Source: Baffinella frigidus (Eukaryota; Cryptophyceae; Cryptomonadales; Baffinellaceae). Taken from it: 15,071 bases of DNA. The translations under genes were made by a program, and so were the position numbers. Positions 1-6,780 of the stretch are shown here, piece by piece; position 1 is the first letter of the stretch, and every line of letters starts with the position of its first letter. The notes under the pieces are model-generated. The model was not told where the DNA came from. It did no database searches and saw nothing but the letters and a program-made list of their open reading frames with translations. The stretch lies in contig MU646871.1 of the NCBI GenBank assembly GCA_026770585.1, positions 80,963-96,033 of the forward strand. Reading direction: 5' to 3'.

Positions 1-428
1 TTTGTGGTTTGTGGTTTATGGTTTATGGTTTATGGTTTGTGGTTTGTGGTTTGTGGTTTATGGTTTGTGGTTTATGGTTTGTGGTTTGTGGTTTAGGGTT
101 TAGGGTTTGGGGTTTCGACCGAGGCGCTTCGCTGCTTCCCCTTCGACTTCGCCTTCATCTGGTTTAGGGTTTAGGGTTTCAGATTGAGGGTTTGGGGTTT
201 TGGGTTTTGGGTTTTGGGTTTGGGGTTTTGGGTTTTGGGTTCAGGGTTCAGGGTTCAGGGTTCAGGGTTCAGGGTTTTGGGTTCAGGGTTCAGGGTTGAT
301 GGTTTATGGTTGGGGGTTTATGGTTTGGGGTTTAGGGTGTATGGTTTAGGGTTCATTGTGTGGGGTTCAGTGTTTCGGTTCTTCGGGTTTCGGGTCTCGG
401 GTCTCGGGTCTCGGGTTTCGGGGTTGGG
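1..428 (+). repeat. Degenerate telomere-like heptad array I
   Basis: Tandem 7-mers on the G-rich strand. The first ~100 bases are mostly TTTATGG and TTTGTGG. TTTAGGG and TTTTGGG follow, then a TTCAGGG block near 238-296, and TTTCGGG/TCTCGGG near 385-420. A non-telomeric unit (113-160) interrupts it. The register is kept over long stretches, which is what decayed telomere repeat would look like. Open frames across it only translate the heptad into a GFRV/GLGF-type peptide repeat. Known: TTTAGGG is the plant-type telomere repeat. Inferred: an interstitial or subtelomeric array rather than an active chromosome end, because perfect TTTAGGG is the minority. Confidence 0.9.
113..144 (+). repeat. 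32 bp dispersed unit, copy 1
   Basis: The segment starting TTTCGACCGAGGCG recurs at 850-881 with one mismatch (GCTTC versus GCTCC). Both copies sit inside telomere-like arrays at the same kind of junction. No coding signal. It probably marks amplification of array plus unit together. Confidence 0.8.
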
Positions 429-537
429 GGGTTACTTCGCTGAAGAACCCAACCGGCGAGAGGAACGCGTGGAGGGGCGCCGAGGATTTGTGGGGAGAGA
501 AAGCCATGAGGGGAGCCGAGGATTTGTAGGGAGAGAA
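429..537 (+). repeat. Diverged TACTKCGCTGAAG unit plus 36 bp tandem repeat
   Basis: Positions 429-475 (GGTTACTTCGCTGAAG, then CCGGCGAGAGGAACG) are a diverged copy of the unit at about 1076-1118 and 1394-1437. It is followed by CGAGGATTTGT(G/A)GGGAGAGAA at 481-501 and 517-537, a tandem pair with a 36 bp period. The rest of the stretch up to 577 shows nothing recognisable. Confidence 0.65.
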
Positions 538-577
538 TGGGCCGTCTCTCCCTGGCATTGCCGCCGGGTCCACCTGC

Positions 578-849
578 TTTAGGGTTCAGGGTTTAGGGTT
601 TATGGTTTAGGATTTATGGTGTGTGGTTTGTGGTTTGTGGTTTATGGTTTATGGTTTATGGTTTATGGTTTATCGTGTATGGTTTGTGGTTTGTGGTCTG
701 TGGTTTATGGTCTGTGGTTTGTGGTTTATGGTTTGTGGTTTGTGGTTTATGGTTTGTGGTTTGTGGTTTATGATTTATGATTTATGATTTATGGTTTATG
801 GTGTGGGCCTTAGGTTTGGGGTTTAGGGTTTGTGGTTTAGGGTTTCGGG
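578..849 (+). repeat. Telomere-like heptad array II
   Basis: G-strand heptads, starting with TTTAGGG/TTCAGGG and passing into a long block of TTTATGG, TTTGTGG and TTTATGA before returning to TTTAGGG near 820-845. The second copy of the 32 bp dispersed unit follows at 850-881. Confidence 0.88.
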
Positions 850-881
850 TTTCGACCGAGGCGCTCCGCTGCTTCCCCTTC
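850..881 (+). repeat. 32 bp dispersed unit, copy 2
   Basis: Same unit as 113-144 with one difference. A C-rich stretch follows (882-900). Confidence 0.8.
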
Positions 882-902
882 CACCCCCCCTCCCCCTTTC
901 CC

Positions 903-1050
903 TGGTTGGGGATTTATGGTTTGGGGTTTGGGGTTTGGGGTTGGGGGTTTGGGGTTTGGGGTTTGGGGATTAGTGTTTAGTGTTTAGTGCTTGTTTTGGG
1001 TTCAGTGTCTGGTGTTTAGGTTGAAGGGTTAAGTGGTACGGCGCTGAGGG
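903..1050 (+). repeat. TTTGGGG-type array III
   Basis: Dominated by TTTGGGG (about 919-968), then TTTAGTG/TTCAGTG variants. Dense GGGG runs make the top strand a strong G-quadruplex candidate, judged by eye only. Confidence 0.8.
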
Positions 1051-1438
1051 GTTACTGCGCTGATCAAGGGTTAAGGCGTTACTGCGCTGAAGCATCCAAT
1101 CGGCGCAGGGAAGGAGTGTGTTTGGTGTTTGGTGTCAATTGTTTAGTGTTTGGTGTTTAGTGTTTAGTGTTTAGTGCTTAGTAGTTCAGGGTTCAGTGTT
1201 GAGTGTTTAGGGTTCAGTGTTGAGTGTTTAGAAGTAAGGGTTAATGATCAAGGGTTCAGGGGTTACTGCGCGAATTAAGGGTTAAGGGTTGAGGGTTCAG
1301 GATTAAGAGTTAAGGGGGTACTGATGGGTTACTGCGCTGATCAAGGGTGAAGGGTTAAGGCGTTACTGCGCTGATCAAGGGTTAAGGGGTAGAGGCGTTA
1401 CTGCGCTGAAGCATCCAATCGGCGCGGGGAAGGAGTGT
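1049..1438 (+). repeat. TACTGCGCTGATC/GAAG unit, two copies around a TTTAGTG block
   Basis: The unit GTTACTGCGCTGATCAAGGG, then GGCGTTACTGCGCTGAAGCATC and CGGCGC(A/G)GGGAAGGAGTGT, occurs at 1049-1119 and, with an extra partial repeat, at 1327-1438. A fragment lies near 1260. Between them (about 1120-1230) is a TTTAGTG/TTTGGTG heptad block. The telomere-like arrays and this unit evidently amplified as a composite. Confidence 0.8.
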
Positions 1439-1499
1439 CGGCTTGGGGAGGCTCTCTCTGGGTGTTTGCTTGGCGATGTCGTGGGGGTGCTTGTCACCT

Positions 1500-1947
1500 G
1501 GTTTGGGGTGTAGGGTTTAGGGTTTGGGGTGTAGGGTTTGGGATTTAGGGTTTGGGGTGTGGGGTTTAGGGTTTGGGGGTTAGTGTTTTGTGTTTAGTGT
1601 TCAGTGTTTAGGGTTGAGGGTTTGGGGATTAGGGTTTAGGGTTAAGGGTTTAGTGTTTAGTGTTTAGTGTTTAGGGTTTAGGGCTTAGGGTTTAGGGTTA
1701 AGGGTTTGCTTGTCACCGCGCGTGTCCGCCATGGCTTATCGCCACCCCCCCTGCCAGGGGATTCGGGTTGAGGGTTTATAGTTCATGGTTTATGGTTTAT
1801 GGTTTATGGTTTATGGTTTATGGTTGAGTGTTTAGTGTTAAGGTTGTATGGCTTATGGTTTAGGGCTTAAGGTTTAGGGATTAGGGATTAGGATTGAGAG
1901 TCCAGGGTTTAGGGTTCAGGGTTTATGGCTTAGGGTTTAGGGTTTGG
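1500..1947 (+). repeat. Telomere-like heptad arrays IV and V
   Basis: TTTAGGG, TTTGGGG, TTAAGGG and TTTAGTG heptads at about 1500-1708. A non-repeat interval of about 45 bp follows (GCTTGTCACCGCG...). Heptads resume with TTTATGG and TTTAGGG from about 1765 to 1947. All are in the G-strand orientation. Confidence 0.88.
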
Positions 1948-1959
1948 GGGGGCAATCGG

Positions 1960-2074
1960 CCTGGAAGGGCGCCTAGGGCGAGGTCACTAAACCCTAAACC
2001 CTAAACCCTAAACTCCACTATCAACGAGCGGGGGACTGCCGAACGATGCGGGCGGGTAAACCCTAAACCGCTAC
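1960..2074. repeat. Duplicated block, copy 1, containing C-strand telomere repeats
   Basis: CCTGGAAGGGCGCCTAGGG then CGAGGTCACT opens the block, which ends GCCGAACGATGCGGGCGGGT. The same words in the same order occur at 2346-2416. Copy 1 has (CCCTAAA)~3.5 at 1987-2013 and another CCCTAAA near 2057-2068 that copy 2 lacks. The array orientation is opposite to everything upstream, so the region reads TTTAGGG...CCCTAAA, head to head. Confidence 0.8.
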
Positions 2075-2139
2075 CGAGCGAGGACGGGATACACTTTTAA
2101 AGGGCTTTGAACCCCCCCCCCTGCATCGTGAGAGTTAAA

Positions 2140-2340
2140 TGGACTTTTACAGGCACTTGAAAATGCAAAAAGCCACGACCGGATTTCCGGCTGTGGCTTT
2201 TGAGTTGGGCATACGGCATTGCCTAGGACCTCCTACCGTAGGCCGAGGGATCTTAGGACCAAAACGTCTCGGCCTACGGTGGGAGGTCCTAGGCAATGCC
2301 GTAGGCCTAACTACCCCATTTTCAGGCCGTTACCCTATTA
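2140..2340 (+). mobile_element. Family A palindromic element A1, left end damaged
   Basis: The inner left arm (from GTTGGGCATACGG at 2204), a 20-nt spacer (2248-2267) and a full right arm ending CCGTTACCCTATTA at 2340 match the intact copies at 6877-7042 and 11005-11170. The outer left arm is diverged (a trace of TGAAAATG at about 2156-2164) and a 34 bp hairpin (2168-2201) sits where GGGGTA is expected. The left boundary is uncertain. There are no coding sequences, so it would be a non-autonomous MITE-like element. Confidence 0.8.
2168..2201. repeat. Hairpin inside element A1
   Basis: AAAAGCCACGACCGG then ATTT then CCGGCTGTGGCTTTT: 15-nt arms differing at two positions (GA versus AG) around a 4-nt loop. 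It resembles a bacterial intrinsic terminator only superficially. Its position in the outer arm of A1 suggests a small insertion or a local template-switch product. Confidence 0.75.
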
Positions 2341-2345
2341 ATGTG

Positions 2346-2416
2346 CCTGGAAGGGCGCCTAGGGTGAGGTCACTGTAAACGAGCGATGCCGAACGATGCG
2401 GGTGGGTAAAGCCTAG
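2346..2416. repeat. Duplicated block, copy 2, without telomere repeats
   Basis: Same order of words as 1960-2074 (CCTGGAAGGGCGCCTAGGG, GAGGTCACT, GCCGAACGATGCGGG(T/C)GGGTAAA) but GAGGTCACT runs almost directly into AACGAGCG. It serves as the empty-site comparison for the CCCTAAA run in copy 1. A third weak relative begins at about 2631. Confidence 0.75.
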
Positions 2417-2465
2417 ACCAGGTGCGCGTGGGTGGGGCAATCTGCCAATTTGCCCTAAACTAGGT

Positions 2466-2606
2466 TAATCTCCATACACGTATTAATTAATTGCTTTTGG
2501 GCAACGAAAGTTACAACACGATTTGCTCATAAAAGTAATAGTAAAGCAGTTGTGTAGTAAATTTCGTTGCGCCAAAAGCAATTAATTAATACTTCTATGG
2601 AGATAA
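2466..2606. mobile_element. Family E palindromic element with 4-bp target duplication
   Basis: The left arm runs TAATCTCCATA...GTATTAATTAATTGCTTTTGG...CAACGAAA and the right arm is its near-perfect reverse complement, ending TATGGAGATAA. The arms are about 55 bp, around an AT-rich centre. AGGT flanks both sides (2462-2465 and 2607-2610), consistent with a 4-bp target site duplication. 141 bp, no coding capacity. The word TGTGTAGTAA-TTTCGTTG in its right half recurs at about 13357-13375 inside element F. Confidence 0.8.
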
Positions 2607-2610
2607 AGGT

Positions 2611-2822
2611 GTGGGTAGGTGGGGCAATGTGCCTGGAAGGGCGGGCGGGCGAGGCCAACGAATAGTCGGGGGAGAGGTGCGCATGCGAGCCTGGGGACCC
2701 GCACAGCGACGCCTGCTCGAGGAACACAACAATCTCTCAGGAAAGTATCAACAATCTCTCAGGGAACACACGGATTTCTCAGAAACCTGCGCCGCAAGAA
2801 ACACTAAAAAAACTCCCGAGCA
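2611..2822 (+). repeat. GCGCATGCGAGCCTGGGGAC block, copy 1, and CAATCTCTCAGG repeats
   Basis: GAGGTGCGCATGCGAGCC then TGGGGACCCGCACAGCGACGCCTGC (about 2675-2715) recurs at about 2910-2952 and in part at 3190-3222. Between copies, CAACAATCTCTCAGG(G/A)AA is tandemly repeated (2727-2768). No gene recognised. A short open frame exists here in two frames, but its content only reflects the repeats. Confidence 0.6.
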
Positions 2823-3130
2823 TTGCTGATAAAAGTATCCAAGGTTGCTCAGCAAAGTGTCAAAGGATCGCGCAAAAGGCTGATGCGAAGGACGGGGCGT
2901 CGGAAGAGAGGTGCGCATGCGAGCCTGGGGACCCACACAGGGAAGCCTGCACCCCGCGAGGATTGCCCAGGAAATTATACACGGCGCACTAGGAAAACTG
3001 TCCAAGGGTTCCTCAGAAAACCACCCAAGGATTACTCAGTGAAAACTGTTCACGGGACTGCCGAAGGTTACTCTACTCGGCAAACTATCCAAGGATCACT
3101 CAACGGCCGAAGGACGAGTCGGAGGAGAGG
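2823..3130 (+). repeat. Degenerate ~24 bp tandem repeat
   Basis: Units of the type AAACTGTCCAAGGATTACTCAG recur at about 2834, 2858, 2995, 3019, 3043 and 3080, interrupted by the GCGCATGCGAGCC block. Because the period is close to a multiple of three, one frame stays open over 2823-3227 and reads as a K-x-V-Q-G-type peptide repeat. I see no conserved domain or start context, so I do not call it a gene. Confidence 0.55.
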
Positions 3131-3177
3131 TGCGGGTGATAGCTATCACCCGAGGAGAGGTGCGGGCGATAGCTATG
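3122..3177. repeat. Tandem repeat containing a 20 bp perfect palindrome
   Basis: CGGGTGATAGCTATCACCCG at 3133-3152 is a perfect palindrome. The unit GAGGAGAGGTGCGGG(T/C)GATAGCTAT is then repeated immediately downstream (3152-3177) with the palindrome broken. Confidence 0.75.
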
Positions 3178-3275
3178 TCCCTACGGGTTGTGGGGACCCG
3201 CACAACGACGCCTGCACCCCGCGATAATCATTTAGAACACTGGCCCGAAACCCAACAACATCAACCGTGAACCCT

Positions 3276-3481
3276 GAAGTCATGTAGGGTCATGTTGCAC
3301 GCACACGGTATGCTGTGAGGGCATCGACACAGCGGGCCTACGGTACGAGGTCCTAGGCAATGCCGTAGGTCTAACTACCCCATTTTCAGGCCGTTACCCT
3401 ATTAACTTGCAGCCACACCTGCATTGGCCGAACTCATGGAGGGTCATGTTGCACGCACATGCTGAGAGAGTATCCACACAT
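3276..3481 (+). repeat. ~55 bp direct repeat flanking half element A3
   Basis: GAAGTCATGTAGGGTCATG... at 3277-3331 and GAACTCATGGAGGGTCATG... at 3430-3480 are direct repeats. Both contain the identical 20-mer AGGGTCATGTTGCACGCACA (3286-3305 and 3440-3459) and a weaker match continues to CACACA. They bracket the solo right arm of an A element. Confidence 0.7.
3335..3404 (+). mobile_element. Family A solo right arm (A3)
   Basis: GGCCTACGGTA-GAGGTCCTAGGCAA through CCGTTACCCTATTA matches the right half of the intact A elements. It starts just after the position of the 20-nt spacer, and the left half is absent. Loss of exactly one arm at the palindrome centre is typical of deletion at a hairpin or cruciform. 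Confidence 0.82.
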
Positions 3482-3666
3482 ATTCCTCTCTCTCTGTCTC
3501 TCCTCTATCTCTCTCCTCTCTCTCTCCTCTATCTCTCTCCTCTCTCTCTCCTCTCTCTCTCTCCTCTCTCTCTCCTCTATCTCTCTCCTCTCTCTCTCCT
3601 CTCTCTGTCTCCTCTCTCTCTCCTCTCTCTCTCATCTCTCTCCCCCCCCCCTCGCCCCCTCTCATC
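3481..3666. repeat. CT-rich polypyrimidine tract
   Basis: CTCTCTCTCC and CTCTATCTCT units give about 185 bp of nearly pure pyrimidine on the top strand, ending in a run of C. Open frames on both strands across it are low-complexity translations and are not genes. It is a possible triplex-forming (H-DNA) tract. Confidence 0.9.
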
Positions 3667-3715
3667 ATAGGCGCGCCCCTTCAGATGTTGTTTTGGTCAA
3701 CTTGCGCCTCCCTGT

Positions 3716-3910
3716 CCACACAGCGGGCTTCGAAGGGATTTTTGGCCCAAATCGGGCCACCTTTCCGTTACCGTATCCGTAGAACCCCCCCCTATGTCCC
3801 TACCTGTAGGGTTCTAGGTCTTATCGCCTGTAGGGTTCTAGGTCACCTGTAGGGTTCTAGGTCTTATCGCTTAAGGGTTATTCGCAATCCCTTCGAAGTC
3901 CGCTGTGTGG
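3716..3910 (+). mobile_element. Family B inverted-repeat element B1
   Basis: Termini CCACACAGCGGGCTTCGAAG and its complement (ending CTTCGAAGTCCGCTGTGTGG) form ~25 bp inverted repeats with one mismatch. The interior carries GGCCCAAATCGGGCC, CCGTTACC, CCCCCCTATGTCCCTAC and CTTATCGCTTAAGGGTTATTC, as in the other B copies. B1 is longer (195 versus ~161 bp) because CCTGTAGGGTTCTAGGTC is triplicated internally. GT flanks both sides (3714-3715, 3911-3912), a possible 2-bp duplication. No coding capacity. Confidence 0.85.
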
Positions 3911-3987
3911 GTTAGCAAGGTTGCACTTTGGCATATTTTGCGAAAAATCTAGGACATACTTTGAACATGTGTGCATGATTGCGTGTG

Positions 3988-4075
3988 GTTCCAGGGGTTC
4001 ATGGTCAAAATTTGGTTCCAGGGGTTCATGGCCAAAATTTGACCAGTAAAACATGGCCAAAATTTGACCAGCAAC
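3988..4075 (+). repeat. Two short tandem duplications
   Basis: GGTTCCAGGGGTTCATGG(T/C)CAAAATTT is present twice in tandem (3988-4014 and 4015-4041, period 27). CATGGCCAAAATTTGACCAG then follows twice with a spacing of ~22. The rest of 3911-4185 shows no recognisable gene. Confidence 0.8.
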
Positions 4076-4101
4076 CATCACCGAAAAAGAAAACAAGAAG
4101 C

Positions 4102-4140
4102 ACCTGCGAGAAGCTTCCCGTAGTCCCGGATTCATTGTCG
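4102..4140 (+). repeat. 39 bp direct repeat, copy 1
   Basis: ACCTGCGAGAAGCT(T/C)CCCGTAGTCC and GATTCATTRTCG recur at 4327-4365 with few differences. The pair brackets the hairpin at 4186-4227. Confidence 0.8.
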
Positions 4141-4185
4141 TTTTAAATGGGGGGTTGCTAAATTTAGAACCAGTCACGGGCAGGC

Positions 4186-4227
4186 TTGGTCACGTATCTA
4201 GGGGACTTCCCCTAGATACGTGACCAA
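4186..4227. repeat. 42 bp hairpin, 20-nt perfect arms
   Basis: TTGGTCACGTATCTAGGGGA, then CT, then its exact reverse complement. It lies between the two 39 bp direct repeats at 4102-4140 and 4327-4365. No other copy is seen in the window. Confidence 0.9.
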
Positions 4228-4326
4228 ACGCCCCCTTTTCTGTGAAAATTACTACACCGCGCTTTTCCCCTTCACTTGTAAAGGAATCCCTGTTTTAAAA
4301 TAGGCACATTTCTAGCCTCGAGTGCA

Positions 4327-4365
4327 ACCTGCGAGAAGCTCCCCGTAGTCCTCGATTCATTATCG
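4327..4365 (+). repeat. 39 bp direct repeat, copy 2
   Basis: Second copy of the repeat at 4102-4140. The CATCGG...AGAACC array begins about 20 bp downstream. Confidence 0.8.
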
Positions 4366-4384
4366 TCAGGCAGCCCCCAATCGT

Positions 4385-5006
4385 GCAGCGGTCTCAGAAC
4401 CTGCCAACCGGGCATCGGTCTCAGAACCGTCCCCCAATCGTGCATCGGTGTTAGAACCTGGCAATCATGCATGCATCGGTCTCAGAACCTTTCCCCGCTC
4501 ACACATCGGGTTTAGAACCACGCGCGACGGGGGGTCAAGACTCAAGAGGTCTTCAGGCAGCTCCCGATGGTGCATCGGTCTCAGAACCTGCCAATCATGC
4601 ACGCATCGGCCTCAGAACCTCACACGGCACGCGCTACGAGGGGTCTAGACGTAAGAGGTCCTCAGAACCTGCCCCCGATCGTGCATCGGGTTTAGAACCA
4701 GCCTCGAAACGCTCTGTGGGGGGTCAAGAGGTCGTCAGACAATGAGAACCTGCCACACCCCCAGGCATGATTGGTCATCGGTTTCAGAACCTGCCCCCAC
4801 ACACAGCGGACTTCGAAGGGATTTTGAATAACCCCTAAGCGATAAGACCTAGGACCCTACGGCAGGCAACCCGTAGGGGCATAGGGGGGTTCCTACGGAC
4901 AAGATAACGGAAACTCGGCCCATTTTGGGCCAAAAATCCCGTCGTAGCTCGCTGTGTAGATCATGCATCGGGTATAGAATCAGCCTCGGAACGCTCTGTG
5001 AGGGGT
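4385..5006 (+). repeat. CATCGG-TCTC-AGAACC array split by an element
   Basis: The word GCATCGGTCTCAGAACC, or a close variant, starts at about 4385, 4412, 4442, 4473, 4503, 4572, 4603, 4683, 4775 and 4965. Partial AGAACC words lie near 4661 and 4744. Spacing is irregular (27-110 bp). Larger shared blocks show that it grew by segmental duplication; for example, 4683-4724 matches 4965-5006, including CGCTCTGTG. Element B2 interrupts the array at 4799-4959. Repeats with variable spacers look superficially like a CRISPR array, but the repeats diverge and the spacers repeat. Confidence 0.85.
4799..4959 (-). mobile_element. Family B element B2, inserted in the tandem array
   Basis: Left end ACACACAGCGGACTTCGAAG and right end GTAGCTCGCTGTGTAG. 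The interior is the reverse complement of B1/B3 (CTTATCGCTTA..., CCTATGCCCCTAC..., TGGCCCAAAATGGGCC). The array unit at about 4662-4699 reads AACCTGCCCCC|GATCGTGCATCGGG without interruption. Here, AACCTGCCCCC is followed by the element and then (G)ATCATGCATCGGG. This gives exact boundaries to within one base and no clear target duplication. 160-161 bp. Confidence 0.87.
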
Positions 5007-5065
5007 GGGCATCCGAGAGGGAGGGAGAGAGACCTCTGCAATATCGCATGTGAGGGAGGGCCCTA

Positions 5066-5158
5066 CGCCACTTAGCAGAGACCGAGGACCTTTTGACTTT
5101 GAATTCAACGTAAAATTCCGGTTAGGTTCCAGGGCAATGGACAAGATTCTAGGTGCAC
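5066..5158 (+). repeat. GCAG-GACCGAGG...GATTCTAG block, copy 1
   Basis: GACCGAGGACCTTTT..., AATTCCGGTTAGGTTCCAG and GGGCAATGGACAAGATTCTAG match 14085-14166 in the same order with moderate divergence. No gene recognised in this copy or the other. Confidence 0.7.
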
Positions 5159-5192
5159 GTCCGGGTACGGTGAGGATCGACGCACGGACGCA

Positions 5193-5248
5193 CCACGCCA
5201 GAATGGTCGAGGGAACCCGACGCCTTATCCACGCCCGATCTGGCGTGG
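5193..5248. repeat. CCACGCCAGA inverted pair
   Basis: CCACGCCAGA at 5193-5202 and TCTGGCGTGG at 5239-5248 face each other across 36 bp. The same word forms inverted pairs at 6781-6822, 11571-11638 and 13018-13138, suggesting a small palindromic repeat family with variable interiors. Confidence 0.65.
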
Positions 5249-5320
5249 TTGACTTCAGAATCCAAGAGGTTTCCCTTGAAAGATGCCAAAAGTGGATGTT
5301 TTGACCCCCCATGCTTGGTA

Positions 5321-5341
5321 CCCTAAACCCTAAACCCCAAA
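5321..5341 (-). repeat. Short C-strand telomere-like tract
   Basis: CCCTAAACCCTAAACCCC: two to three plant-type repeats in C-strand orientation, isolated in non-telomeric sequence. G-strand variants (TTCAGGG) appear at about 5418-5445. Confidence 0.75.
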
Positions 5342-5460
5342 CGATGCATGCCAGTATCACGGCCGGCCGTGCACCCCTATCTACACACCGTCTGCAAAAC
5401 CACCCTGAATCGATGAGTTCAGGGTTCACGGTTCAGGGTGCAGGATGTATGGGTGATTTT

Positions 5461-5622
5461 TCATACAACGGGTTACGAGGGGGTTTTCGGCCCAAATCGG
5501 GCCACCTTTTCGTTGCCTTATCCGTAGAAACCCCCCCTATGTCCCTACGGATTGCCTACCGTAGTATCGTAGGTCTTATCGCTTAAGGGTTATTCAAAAT
5601 CTCTTCGAATTCCGCTGTGTGG
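5461..5622 (+). mobile_element. Family B element B3
   Basis: Left terminus TCATACAACGGGTTACGAGG is a decayed form of CCACACAGCGGGCTACGAAG. The right terminus ends CCGCTGTGTGG. The interior shows CGGCCCAAATCGGGCC, CCCCCCTATGTCCCTACGG, TTGCCTACCGTAG and CTTATCGCTTAAGGGTTATTC, collinear with B1. ~162 bp and non-coding. Confidence 0.85.
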
Positions 5623-5732
5623 CTACGGCGGCGCCCGCCTCTCTGACTCCGTCTCAGATTTGGCTTGGCACTGGAGCCATTTGGCACTTGTAGTTTGAAA
5701 AACATTTTAAAATACCGGGGTTTGGCAACTTT

Positions 5733-5890
5733 TTGCAACGGGAGTTTCCCCGCCTTGGGATTTCAGAGGAAAATAGCCTGTTGCAATGGGAGGTGTCCCG
5801 CCTTGTGCTTTCGGAGCGCATCCACAGAGGCGGGCCTGAAGAAAAAAAGAAGATGGTGGGGCCCGCAACCTGTTGCAACGGGAGGCCTCG
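5733..5890 (+). repeat. TTGCAACGGGAG tandem repeat
   Basis: TTGCAACGGGAGTTTCCCCGCC, TTGCAATGGGAGGTGTCCCGCC and TTGCAACGGGAGGCCTCGC start at about 5733, 5781 and 5872. A more distant copy near 6202 (TGATGCACAGGGAGATGTCC) shares the preceding GTGGGGCCCGCAACCTG (5855-5871 and 6190-6206). Open frames here on both strands are repeat-derived. Confidence 0.65.
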
Positions 5891-5902
5891 CTCTCATGCA
5901 AA

Positions 5903-6072
5903 AAGCTTTCGCCAGCGAGGTACTTACAGCCTACGGATTGCCTACGGTAGGAGCCCCCCTCCTACGAATTTTAAAACAAATCGGACTTTTAAAAGTCCTG
6001 AATTTGCTTTTTAAATCGTTTTAGAGCTGTAAGTCCCTCGCCAGCGAGGGACTTAAGGGGTCCGCGAAAGCT
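5903..6072. mobile_element. 170 bp palindromic element with AAGCTTTCGC ends
   Basis: AAGCTTTCGC (5903-5912) and GCGAAAGCTT (6063-6072) are the outer ends. Inner arms CGCCAGCGAGGTACTTACAGC and GCTGTAAGTCCCTCGCCAGCG pair with a few mismatches, and the centre is the perfect palindrome GGACTTTTAAAAGTCC (5983-5998). The right side has a second hairpin (AAGTCCCTCGC, CA, GCGAGGGACTT, 6031-6054). The left arm carries GCCTACGGATTGCCTACGGTAGGAG, a motif shared with families A and B. A MITE-like element is likely. No second copy is seen. Confidence 0.7.
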
Positions 6073-6464
6073 TGTGGCATTAGCTCGTCCGCGCTCCAGC
6101 CAGAGGCACCTGAACTTCACTTTCTGCACTGAAACCTTGCTATCCAGTAGCAACCAGTCTGGACTATGCAGCAAGCGAAGAGGCTAGGGTGGGGCCCGCA
6201 ACCTGATGCACAGGGAGATGTCCGGTCTTCGGCTTCCGGAGTGCCGCGACGGATGCGGGTTGCACGAAGCCCAACGCCCGCGCGTTCTCCGCCTCCTGCT
6301 CCAGAGAGAGAGGAACGTGCGTTTATTCGCGCGGGTTTCGCCTTCGCGAAAACGGCGTGTTGTAAAAGCCTTGTGTTGCACGAAGCCCAACGCCCGCGCG
6401 TTCTCCGCTTCCTAACCCAGAGAAGAACGTGCATTTATTAGCGCGGTTTTCCCACGTGCTAGAC

Positions 6465-6516
6465 GTTGACAGTGTGGTAAAGTCAGCTTTTGACATTTTC
6501 CATTATTATTTGCGAG
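6465..6516 (+). repeat. Internal segment of the dispersed unit, forward
   Basis: Shares TTGACAGTGTGG, TCAGCTTTTGAC and TTTGCGAG, in order, with the reverse complement of 7146-7200. The surrounding unit copies (GTGC(A/G)TTTATT...GCGCGGTTTT upstream) are in the same orientation, so only this segment is flipped. Confidence 0.7.
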
Positions 6517-6780
6517 CCGTGTCCCGTTCTGGGCTTCCAGAGGACAGCGACGGATGCTGTACGAAGCCCAGCCCCCGCGCATTCTTAGCTTCCTGCTCCA
6601 TAGAGGAACGTGCGTGTGTTACGGATAAAAACCAACGTTGGTTACTAACCATGCTGAGTCTTGCTGTGCGCAGCCCAGCGCCCGAGCATTGTCAGCTTGC
6701 TGACCCAGAGAGGAACGTGCGTTTATTACGGATCAAACTAACGTTGATCACTAACCATGATGAGCCTTCTCAGATTCCTG

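Noticed and set aside
1-100. Functional chromosome end at the window start
   Set aside because: The repeats at the edge are the degenerate variants TTTATGG/TTTGTGG and are oriented so that the end would lie to the right, not to the left.
184-582. 132-codon open frame (GFRV/GLGF repeats), and the similar one at 777-980
   Set aside because: It is the translation of tandem telomere-like heptads, where three heptads give seven codons. No domain or independent coding signal.
2168-2201. Rho-independent terminator
   Set aside because: It has a stem and T-run shape, but no upstream gene and no bacterial context. It lies in the arm of a mobile element.
2823-3227. 134-codon open frame, R/K-rich
   Set aside because: It stays open because the ~24-bp tandem repeat is a multiple of three. 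It crosses dispersed non-coding blocks and a palindrome, with no recognisable protein family.
3407-3782. Open frames on both strands across the CT tract (Leu/Ser- and Arg/Glu-rich)
   Set aside because: Pure low-complexity translation of CTCTC. Both strands and several frames are open for the same reason.
4385-5006. CRISPR array
   Set aside because: Repeats are diverged, spacing is irregular, spacers contain shared blocks, there are no cas genes, and the context is eukaryotic telomere-like DNA.
4980-5429. 149-codon minus-strand open frame
   Set aside because: Crosses the end of the CATCGG array, a dispersed block, a CCACGCCAG pair and a CCCTAAA tract. No domain recognised.
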